Assembly (NCBI RefSeq): GCF_028290025.1
Contig: NZ_JAQGKQ010000096.1
Location: forward strand, 1-41,041
Direction: 5' to 3'
Length of the DNA: 41,041 bases
DNA from: Cypionkella sp.
GTDB lineage: Bacteria > Pseudomonadota > Alphaproteobacteria > Rhodobacterales > Rhodobacteraceae
Shown: piece after piece, positions 34,932 through 41,041 of the stretch
Layout: each line of letters begins with the position of its first letter
How positions within the stretch are numbered: position 1 is the first letter of the stretch
Program-made: the position numbers and the translations under genes
Notes under the pieces: model-generated
Database searches by the model: none
What the model was told of the DNA's origin: nothing
The model's input: the letters and a program-made list of their open reading frames with translations, nothing else

Positions 34932-35926
34932 CAGACATGCCTCTCTGGCAAATCTGTGAAGTGGCAGGCCGCGATATGGCTGGCGGTACCGCGCATCGGC
35001 GGGGCCAGCCTGCGACAGATATCCTGCGCCATAGTGCAGCGCGGATGAAATGCGCAACCGCCGGGCAGTTTGCCAAGCACAGGCGGGGTGCCTTCGATGG
35101 AAAACAGCCTGTCACGCTCGACTGCCATGTTTGGGATCGAGGCGATCAACCCGCGCGTATAGGGGTGACTGGGCCGGACAAAAAGATCCTCAACCGAGGC
35201 TTGCTCGACAATCTCGCCCGAGTAAACCACCGCCACCCGGTCGGCATGTCCCGCAAGAACCCCCAGATCATGCGTAATCAGCACAAGGCCAAGGTTAAGC
35301 CGCTTTTGCAGGTCTGCCAACACCTCCATGATTTGCGCCTGCACCGTTACGTCCAGCGCTGTGGTCGGCTCATCTGCGATCAACAGATCAGGATCATTTG
35401 CCACCGCCATCGCGATCATCACCCGCTGCCGCATCCCGCCCGAGAATTCATGTGGATACTGGTGCAGGCGGCGGTCGGGCTGCGGAATGGCCACCAGTGA
35501 CAGCAATTCCTCTGCTCGCTGCATAGCGGATTTCTTCGTCATGCCATGGTTGTGCAGCAGCAATGCCTCGGCAATCTGCCATCCCACGGTCATCACCGGA
35601 TTTAGCGATGACAGCGGGTCTTGAAAGATCATCGCAATGCGCGAGCCGCGCAGCTTTTGCAGCTCGCGCCGAGGCATACCCACCAGCTCGCGACCCTTGA
35701 ACCGCACCGAGCCTGTGACCCGCGCCGTTTCAGCCTGCAAACCAATAGAGGCCAACATTCCTACCGATTTGCCCGAGCCGGACTCGCCGACGATGCCAAG
35801 CACCTCGCCATGATTGACCGTCAACGAGATGCCACGCACGGCTTCCGAATATTGGCCGCCATGGCCAAAGGCCACGCGCAAGTTCTGCACGGCGAACAAC
35901 GGCTGCTCAGTCACTGCGGCGCTCAT
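34931..35926 (-). CDS. Dipeptide/oligopeptide-type ABC transporter ATP-binding protein (DppD/OppD-like)
   Basis: A 331-residue ATPase, partner of the DppF-like protein. Walker A '[10 protein letters not shown]', Q-loop '[14 protein letters not shown]', signature 'FSGGMRQR', Walker B '[14 protein letters not shown]', H-loop 'VLITHDLGV', then the C-terminal '[19 protein letters not shown]' peptide-transporter extension. Starts 4 nt inside the end of the permease gene (ATGA) and is joined to dppF by a one-base overlap, so the whole transporter is read as one unit. Confidence 0.94.
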   Translation of the reverse strand: MSAAVTEQPLFAVQNLRVAFGHGGQYSEAVRGISLTVNHGEVLGIVGESGSGKSVGMLASIGLQAETARVTGSVRFKGRELVGMPRRELQKLRGSRIAMIFQDPLSSLNPVMTVGWQIAEALLLHNHGMTKKSAMQRAEELLSLVAIPQPDRRLHQYPHEFSGGMRQRVMIAMAVANDPDLLIADEPTTALDVTVQAQIMEVLADLQKRLNLGLVLITHDLGVLAGHADRVAVVYSGEIVEQASVEDLFVRPSHPYTRGLIASIPNMAVERDRLFSIEGTPPVLGKLPGGCAFHPRCTMAQDICRRLAPPMRGTASHIAACHFTDLPERHV

Positions 35927-36759
35927 TTCGACCTCGGATCGAAATAGTCATGCAAGCCGTCTCCGATGAAATTGAAGCCAAGCACGATGGACAAAATCGC
36001 AAGGCCCGGCCCAAGCGCCACCCACCAGGAATAGAACTGCGACGCCCCATCCGAGATCATCGAGCCCCATTCGGGCGAGGGCGGCGTGGCCCCTAACCCG
36101 ATGAAACTAAGCGAGGCCGCCAGCAGAATGACCTGCCCCAGATCCATCGTGGCGCTGATCAAAACCGGGGTCCAGCACAGTGGCAGAATGTGCTTGAACA
36201 GCACGCGCGGCGCCGCCGCCCCCGCCGCTACCGCTGCTTCTACATGCTCGCGTTCGCGCACTTCCAGCACCTGCGCGCGCATCAGACGGGCATAAACCGG
36301 CCACCACACGATCACCATCGCCACCGTGGCATTGCCCAATCCCGGCCCCAGCGAAGCCGCGACCGCCATCGCCAGCAGCATCGGCGGAAACGACAGCGTC
36401 ACATCAACCAATCGCATGATCGCCGCGCCTATAAAACCGCCAACAAACCCCGAGACAGCCCCCAAAAGCGCGCCCACCGCCACGGCAATCGTCACCACGA
36501 TCACCGCGATAGGCAACGAATACCGCGCGCCGTGCAGGGTGCGGCTTAGCACATCGCGCCCCAAAGCGTCGGTGCCAAGCCAATGCTCCCAGCTCGGCTG
36601 CTGCAGGCGGCGACCGACCAACTCCAGCGGGTCATACTGGCTTATTGCCGGGGCCAGAACCGTGGCTGCCAACCAGAACAGCACGACAGCGGCACCAATG
36701 CCCAGCGGCACCGTCAGCCAGCGCGGACGCTTCATAAAGATATGCGGAACAGTCGTCAT
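35923..36759 (-). CDS. Dipeptide-type ABC transporter permease (DppC-like)
   Basis: A 278-residue inner-membrane permease. The N-terminal helix is followed by the DppC-type segment 'SWEHWLGTDALGRDVLSRTLHGARYSL' (in pieces 'WLGTDALGRDVLSR' near 55-70), then five more helices with the EAA loop 'HVEAAVAAGAAAPRVLFKHILP' near 172-192. The ATG at 36759 is used since it starts 4 nt after the DppB-like stop and gives the normal length; an earlier in-frame start lies inside dppB. Overlaps dppD by 4 nt. Confidence 0.92.
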   Translation of the reverse strand: MTTVPHIFMKRPRWLTVPLGIGAAVVLFWLAATVLAPAISQYDPLELVGRRLQQPSWEHWLGTDALGRDVLSRTLHGARYSLPIAVIVVTIAVAVGALLGAVSGFVGGFIGAAIMRLVDVTLSFPPMLLAMAVAASLGPGLGNATVAMVIVWWPVYARLMRAQVLEVREREHVEAAVAAGAAAPRVLFKHILPLCWTPVLISATMDLGQVILLAASLSFIGLGATPPSPEWGSMISDGASQFYSWWVALGPGLAILSIVLGFNFIGDGLHDYFDPRSK

Positions 36760-36763
36760 GGCC

Positions 36764-37777
36764 CTACCCCAACCTGACGCGCGGATTGGCCACCACATAA
36801 GCGATATCAGTGATCAGATTTGTCACCAAAAACACCACGCCGCCCACAATCGTCACCCCGATAATTGCGGGGAAATCAAGTCCACGCGCGGCATCGACAG
36901 CATAAGATCCCATACCGGGCCATGAGAAAATCGTCTCGGTCAAAATCGCTCCTGTCAGCAGATAGGCGAAGGAATACCCAATCACCGTCAGCGTCGGCAC
37001 CAGCGTGTTACGCAAAGCGTGGCGCACCACGACGCGAAATTCGCCTGCCCCCTTGGCACGTGCGGTCAGGATGAACTCGCGCCCCAGCACCTCCAGCATA
37101 TTGGCGCGCACCAGTCGCGATATGGTGCCCGCCACCGCCCAACCCAGCACGAACGCCGGAAGAATAAGATGCCAGACCGCATCGACGAACACCCGAAGAT
37201 CGCCTGCCAGCAAGGCGTCTATCGTCAGCACACCAGTCACCGACGGAGGCAGCTGCATCCGGGCATCCACCCTGCCCGGACCGGGCAACACCCCCCATTT
37301 CACCGAAAACACGTAAAGCAACGCCAAACCAAGCCAGAACACCGGCACAGACGAGCCGAACAGCGCAAAAAATCGGGCAAGATGGTCGATGAAGCTGTTG
37401 CGATAATAGGCGGCCAACGCGCCCAGCGTGATGCCAATGGTTGTTCCCACCACCATCGCCGCCGTCACCAACTCCATGGTCGCGGGCAAACGATACAAGA
37501 TATCCTGCGCCACTGGGCGGCGGGTGATGAAAGAAGTTCCCATATCGCCAGTCAGCAGATTGCCCACATAAATCGCATAGCGTTCCGGCAAGCTGCGATC
37601 CAACCCCCAGCGCGCCTTCGCTGCGGCAACAGCCTCCGGATCGTTCATCTGCCGGTCCGAAAGGATAGCGGCCAAGGGGTCGCCCTTGGTCACCGTCGTC
37701 AACAAAAACGCCAGAGTGACGATTCCAAGCACCAGAAACGGCATCGCGATCAGCCGACGCAGGATGTAACGGGCCAT
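36764..37777 (-). CDS. Dipeptide-type ABC transporter permease (DppB-like)
   Basis: First gene of the leftward operon; 337-residue inner-membrane permease. It shows 'YILRRLIAMPFLVLGIVTLAF' as helix 1, the large periplasmic loop with 'RWGLDRSLPERYAIYVGNLLTGDMGTSF' type motif near 70-97, and the EAA loop 'ILTARAKGAGEFRVVVRHALRN' near 235-256. GGGAAGC precedes the ATG at 37777; a longer frame to 37849 has no support. A periplasmic binding protein normally heads such operons but none is present here; the gene upstream is the divergent IclR regulator. Confidence 0.92.
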   Translation of the reverse strand: MARYILRRLIAMPFLVLGIVTLAFLLTTVTKGDPLAAILSDRQMNDPEAVAAAKARWGLDRSLPERYAIYVGNLLTGDMGTSFITRRPVAQDILYRLPATMELVTAAMVVGTTIGITLGALAAYYRNSFIDHLARFFALFGSSVPVFWLGLALLYVFSVKWGVLPGPGRVDARMQLPPSVTGVLTIDALLAGDLRVFVDAVWHLILPAFVLGWAVAGTISRLVRANMLEVLGREFILTARAKGAGEFRVVVRHALRNTLVPTLTVIGYSFAYLLTGAILTETIFSWPGMGSYAVDAARGLDFPAIIGVTIVGGVVFLVTNLITDIAYVVANPRVRLG

Positions 37778-37874
37778 GCTTTGCTTCCCCACAGCTAGAT
37801 CGCCGCCTTTTTGCGTGACGCTCGGCAGTGCTTTGATCCATATTGACAACAGGGGCGCGCGGCGTCAACATAAA

Positions 37875-37889
37875 TGAAATTAAATTCCA
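37875..37889. promoter_or_regulatory. Candidate IclR-family operator
   Basis: TGAAATTAAATTCCA, part of a 17-bp near-palindrome at 37874-37890 (7 of 8 arm bases pair). It matches 11 of 14 fixed positions of the E. coli IclR consensus TGGAAATNATTTCCA as I recall it, and lies in the 176-nt gap between the divergent permease operon and the IclR gene. Confidence 0.5.
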
Positions 37890-37953
37890 TTTACGAAAGA
37901 TCATCGCATAGCGAAGACGGATCGACCGATAAACGGCGACGAAGGGAAGAACT

Positions 37954-38811
37954 TTGCGAAAAAGAACCAAGCCGGTAGAGGGCGCAACCAAAACAGATGC
38001 CAGCAATTCGGCAGCATCACTGACCCGAGGGCTCGAGATTTTGCGCGCCTTCACCATCGAGGATGCAACACTGGGAAATCAAGAGCTTATCGAGCGGACG
38101 GGTCTGCCAAAGGCGACGGTGTCACGCCTGACTTCCACCTTGGTCAGCTTGGGCTACCTGCATTACGATGATGCGCTTGGCCGCTACAGCATCGGTCCTG
38201 CGACGGTGTCCTTGGGCTATTCGGCGCTCAGCTCGAACGCGGTGATCCATCTTGCGCGCCCACTGATGCAAAAGTTGGCGGACGAAACCGGCGCCGCTGT
38301 GGCTTTGGGCACCCGCGACGGGCTAGAGATGGTGTATCTGGCAAACTGCCGCTCCAACAGTCCGGTGTCGTTGCGGCTGAATGTCGGCTCACGGCTGCCG
38401 ATCTGGCGCACCGCGATGGGTCTGGCATATTTGGCCGAAATGACGCCGCAGGTTCGCAGCTCCGTCCTGCAACAGCTGGTGCAAAGTGGCCCAGAGGATG
38501 CCGAGCGCATTCAAACATCGGTTCAAGATGCGTTGCAGCAGCGCGATGCCAGTGGTTTCGTGGCGGCGTTCGGCGTCTGGTTCAGCTACATCAACGCGGT
38601 TGGCGTCGCCTTCAGGCCCACAGATGGATCGCCGCTGATTGCGCTGACCTGCGGCGGCATCGTCGATATTCTGCCACGTGAGCGTTGCCGCAACCTGGTC
38701 GGACCCGCACTGGTAAACCTGACCCAGCGCCTGCGCGCGCAGTTGGCAGGCCATGAAACCCCACAATCCACCGCCCTATTGCCGTCCAGCTGGAAGACCA
38801 CGGCCGAATAG
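37954..38811 (+). CDS. IclR-family transcriptional regulator
   Basis: A 285-residue DNA-binding regulator. Residues ~22-85 form the winged helix ('LTRGLEILRAFTIEDATLGN', 'LIERTGLPKATVSRLTSTLVSLGYL'); the rest is the IclR effector domain ('LARPLMQKLADETGAAVALGTRDGLEMVYL', 'GSRLPIWRTAMGLAYLAEM'). Start is a TTG at 37954 with AGGGA 6 nt upstream; no in-frame ATG precedes the DNA-binding domain. It is divergent from the Dpp-type operon and 20 nt upstream of the lipoyl/hydrolase gene, and so probably controls both through the operator at 37875. Effector unknown, likely the imported acid or its degradation product. Confidence 0.93.
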   Translation: MRKRTKPVEGATKTDASNSAASLTRGLEILRAFTIEDATLGNQELIERTGLPKATVSRLTSTLVSLGYLHYDDALGRYSIGPATVSLGYSALSSNAVIHLARPLMQKLADETGAAVALGTRDGLEMVYLANCRSNSPVSLRLNVGSRLPIWRTAMGLAYLAEMTPQVRSSVLQQLVQSGPEDAERIQTSVQDALQQRDASGFVAAFGVWFSYINAVGVAFRPTDGSPLIALTCGGIVDILPRERCRNLVGPALVNLTQRLRAQLAGHETPQSTALLPSSWKTTAE

Positions 38812-38831
38812 CCACGCATTAAGGAGCCATC

Positions 38832-40118
38832 ATGCCGACACCGGTTATCTATCCGAAAGTCAGTTTGGAAAACGCTGTCGGCAAAGTCTCGCAGTGGCGG
38901 GTTACCGAGGGCGAGGTCGTGTGCGCCGGTCAGGTGTTGTTCGAGATTGAGAATGACAAGGCCGCGGTCGAGGTCGAAGCCGCCGCCGATGGCGTGATCC
39001 GTCATTTGACCCCGGCGGGTACAGAGGTCGATGTCGGCGCGCAGGTGGCGACGATCTATGCGCCGAGCGAAGCGTTCGGTGATCTGGACACAAAACCGCA
39101 ACCGGTTGCAACAGCGGCTGCTGCAAAAGCAACGACTGCAACAGTGACGACGTCGGTGGCTCCGCTTGAAAATGCGCAACAAGGACCGCGCCCGACGCCA
39201 CTGGCGCGGCGTATTGCGCGCGATAAAAGCCTCAGCATCGACGGCCTTGCAGGAACCGGGCCGCGCGGACGGGTGCAAAAGAAAGATGTGCTGGCATATC
39301 TGTCGTCTCTGGCCCGCGGTCCCCAAGGCACGTCCCCTGCCCCCCAGCGCAACGCAAATGACACTCTGCACCACGTCTGGTTGCGGCGCGGCAGCGGCGT
39401 GCCTGTGGTTTTGTTGCACGGCTTTGCTGGTGATCTGAACAACTGGCGCGGCCTGTTCGCCGGGGCGCGGTTTGAGGGGCCGGTCTTGGCACTGGACCTG
39501 CCCGGCCATGGCCAATCACCACTGGATATTCCTGCCGATATGGATGCGCTTGCACTGCTGGTCGAGCAATCCATCGCCGGCTTGGTCGATGGCGCAATCT
39601 TGCTCGCGGGACATTCCTTTGGCGCTGCGGTGGCGACCCGGATCGCGGCGCGCGGCAGCCTTGATCTGTGCGGCCTGTGCCTGTTCGCACCCGCTGGCCT
39701 TGGCCCCGAGATCAATGCAGCCTTCACCGAAGGCATCCTGCGCGCTGATGTGTCCGATAGTCTGCGACCGTGGCTGAACGAATTGGTGCATGACAGCGCG
39801 GTGATTTCCGATGCTTTCTTGCGCGCGGTGGTCGAACAGCGGCGCAATCAGCCGCTGACCGATGCGATGCGCGCCTTTGCCAACCGCTTTTTTCCCGACG
39901 GCACGCAAAGCCACTCAATCTTGCAGGATCTCAACAACATCACGCTGCCCACGCGCGTGGTGTTTGGACGAAATGACCGCATTTTGCCTTTCGCGCGCGC
40001 AGCCGAGCTTCCGGGCCATGTCGCTTTACATGCGCTCGCCGCCTGCGGGCACATGCCGCATCTGGAACAGCCCGCTCTGGCGCGGCGCATCCTGTCCGAG
40101 ATGCGGCGCAGCGCCTGA
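38832..40118 (+). CDS. Lipoyl-domain / alpha-beta-hydrolase fusion (AcoC-like E2)
   Basis: A 428-residue three-part protein like the dihydrolipoyl acetyltransferase of acetoin dehydrogenase. Residues 1-78: lipoyl domain with K43 in 'EIENDKAAVEVEA' as lipoylation site. Residues ~120-156: peripheral subunit-binding domain ('RPTPLARRIARDKSL', 'GTGPRGRVQKKDVLAYL'). Residues ~178-428: alpha/beta hydrolase with S262 ('AGHSFG'), D382 ('GRNDRILP') and H407 ('ACGHMPHLEQP'). AAGGAG precedes the ATG. The E1 and E3 subunits expected of such a complex are absent from this window. Lies 20 nt after iclR and is probably coexpressed. Confidence 0.92.
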   Translation: MPTPVIYPKVSLENAVGKVSQWRVTEGEVVCAGQVLFEIENDKAAVEVEAAADGVIRHLTPAGTEVDVGAQVATIYAPSEAFGDLDTKPQPVATAAAAKATTATVTTSVAPLENAQQGPRPTPLARRIARDKSLSIDGLAGTGPRGRVQKKDVLAYLSSLARGPQGTSPAPQRNANDTLHHVWLRRGSGVPVVLLHGFAGDLNNWRGLFAGARFEGPVLALDLPGHGQSPLDIPADMDALALLVEQSIAGLVDGAILLAGHSFGAAVATRIAARGSLDLCGLCLFAPAGLGPEINAAFTEGILRADVSDSLRPWLNELVHDSAVISDAFLRAVVEQRRNQPLTDAMRAFANRFFPDGTQSHSILQDLNNITLPTRVVFGRNDRILPFARAAELPGHVALHALAACGHMPHLEQPALARRILSEMRRSA

Positions 40119-40124
40119 AGCTTT

Positions 40125-40156
40125 GAGGCACCCAAGCTCAGGCTTTGGGCTGCCTC
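40125..40156. terminator. Hairpin between convergent genes
   Basis: GAGGCA-CCCAAGC / GCTTTGGG-C-TGCCTC with a TCAG loop and two small bulges, spanning the 36-nt gap between the stops of the AcoC-like and aldolase genes. Probable bidirectional terminator. It overlaps a tandem repeat at 40137-40170. Confidence 0.6.
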
Positions 40157-40170
40157 AGGCTTTGGGCTGC
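40137..40170. repeat. 17-bp tandem duplication at the aldolase stop codon
   Basis: CTCAGGCTTTGGGCTGC occurs twice back to back (40137-40153 and 40154-40170). The second copy contains the aldolase stop codon and last codons (K-Q-P-K-A); the first lies just beyond the stop. Likely a local slippage duplication. Confidence 0.85.
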
Positions 40171-40799
40171 TTGCCGTAAACCGCATATCCAGCATGGACC
40201 GCCGCCAGTTCGGCGGAGGTCAACAGCACTGGCGTTCCAGCCGACAGCGCCAGCAGATATTGCCGCGCCAACATGTCCAGCTTTTCGGCGCGTAAAAGCG
40301 CGGTTGCCATGTCGGCGGCATGGGTGACAATGCCGTGGTTCGCCATCAAGCAGCCCGAGTAAGTCGTGCCCATTATAGCCACAACAGTATCGGCCAGTGC
40401 CTGGCTCCCGAAGGTCGCGTAAAGCGTGCAGGGAATCTCATCACCACCAAAACCCGCAACCATATAGTGAAACGCCGGGATCGGCGCGCGCAGGCAGGAA
40501 AGTGCAACGCTTGCGTCTGGATGCGCATGTACCACCGCTTGCGCCTCGGTGGCCTTGTATAAGCCAAGATGGATCGCCCACTCCGAAGATGGCTTCCAGC
40601 GACCGGACCATGCGCCTGTCATATCCATGTAGACGATCTGCTCGGTTTGCATATCGTCAGGCGGAACACCCGTCGGCGTGATCAGCATACCCGCGCCAAA
40701 GCGCAGGCTCAGATTTCCCGCGGTGCCGCTGTTCAGTCTCAGTGCCACCGTGCGCTGCGACGCTGCAACCAACGCCGCGCGGCTTTCTGCCTCTGTCAT
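40155..40799 (-). CDS. Class II aldolase/adducin-family protein
   Basis: A 214-residue zinc-dependent aldolase or decarboxylase of the FucA/OtnC type. Visible: 'NSGTAGNLSLRF' near 23-34, 'MLITPTGVPPDDM' near 38-50, catalytic Glu in 'KPSSEWAIHL' near 69-78, zinc ligands in 'VVHAHPDA' near 90 and the C-terminal His in 'MANHGIV' near 152. AGGGAGAGG lies before the ATG. It starts 18 nt after the stop of a four-carbon-acid-sugar kinase gene, an arrangement that suggests a threonate/erythronate-type pathway (kinase, then aldol cleavage or decarboxylation), though the sequence looks slightly closer to fuculose-phosphate aldolase. Confidence 0.88.
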   Translation of the reverse strand: MTEAESRAALVAASQRTVALRLNSGTAGNLSLRFGAGMLITPTGVPPDDMQTEQIVYMDMTGAWSGRWKPSSEWAIHLGLYKATEAQAVVHAHPDASVALSCLRAPIPAFHYMVAGFGGDEIPCTLYATFGSQALADTVVAIMGTTYSGCLMANHGIVTHAADMATALLRAEKLDMLARQYLLALSAGTPVLLTSAELAAVHAGYAVYGKQPKA

Positions 40800-40817
40800 G
40801 GTATCCTCTCCCTGCCG

Positions 40818-41041
40818 TCAGGGCTGCATCACGGTGATCGCGCGCAGCAAAATGTCATCAGCGCCAAGTTTGCCGGGCTTCAGGTAAAGCGACAGCTTCG
40901 GCGCGGTCTCGGTCACGCAAAAGCCGGTGCCAAGCGGACCTTCCGGCAAAGCCCGCACCCAGCTGATCCCCAGCGCCGCGACCACCGCGCCCGAGGTTTC
41001 GCCCCCCGCCACCACCAACCGCCGTACGCCCCGCGCCACCA
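40818..41041 (-). CDS. Four-carbon acid sugar kinase (DUF1537/OtnK type), C-terminal end only
   Basis: Only the last ~74 residues are in the window; the frame runs off the right edge. The fragment has the family's C-terminal nucleotide-binding motif 'RRLVVAGGETSGAVVAALGI' followed by '...LSLYLKPGKLGADDIL', where 'K.G..G..D' is the typical end of OtnK-like kinases. These phosphorylate four-carbon acid sugars such as 3-oxo-tetronates. It is transcribed before the class II aldolase and separated from it by 18 nt. Confidence 0.88.
   Translation of the reverse strand, partial: VARGVRRLVVAGGETSGAVVAALGISWVRALPEGPLGTGFCVTETAPKLSLYLKPGKLGADDILLRAITVMQP

Overview
The window looks like chromosome of a Rhodobacterales (Roseobacter/Rhodobacter-type) alphaproteobacterium. 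This is inferred from the high-GC, C/G-ending codon use, from genes I recognise as typical of that group (the large acidic protein with a conserved '[12 protein letters not shown]' head, DUF2842 next to purA, a DUF6524 membrane protein) and from the secG-pyrG pair. No database search was possible, so family calls rest on visible motifs and memory.

Layout. 1-9.9 kb is mostly housekeeping: an EamA-type transporter (cut by the window start), thiamine diphosphokinase, a 902-residue acidic protein, DUF2842, purA, two small membrane proteins, a VOC protein, secG and pyrG. 9.9-11.7 kb is an A/T-richer accessory islet: a two-gene cassette (DUF5343-like plus a TIGR02391 protein with a HEPN-like R-N-x3-H motif) and an XRE/HigA-type antitoxin gene broken by an in-frame TAG. 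11.7-14.7 kb holds rlmJ, a PhzF-family protein, a TerB-like protein and a PhnD-like binding protein.

14.8-24.6 kb is a nitrogen/polyamine block: a polar amino-acid-type ABC transporter (ATPase, binding protein, two permeases), two glutamine-synthetase-family ligases flanking a class I glutamine amidotransferase-like protein, a PuuB-like FAD oxidase, and a DegT/DnrJ-type aminotransferase. The likely job is uptake and gamma-glutamylation-dependent breakdown of putrescine or a related amine. Two identical tRNA-Gly(GCC) genes and a tRNA-Cys(GCA) follow, with strong terminators.

25.5-31.0 kb is a tightly coupled three-gene operon I cannot assign to a described system: an exported protein with one CXXCH haem motif, a 1007-residue class III cyclase/AAA ATPase/TPR protein, and a cytoplasmic HExxH metallopeptidase-like protein. 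This is the best candidate for an undescribed system.

31.0-41.0 kb is a catabolic region. A leftward operon encodes a Dpp/Opp-type ABC transporter without its binding protein, a class III CoA-transferase and an aldehyde dehydrogenase. Divergent from it are an IclR regulator and a lipoyl-domain/alpha-beta-hydrolase fusion (AcoC-like). A leftward class II aldolase and the end of a four-carbon-acid-sugar kinase (DUF1537/OtnK type) close the window.
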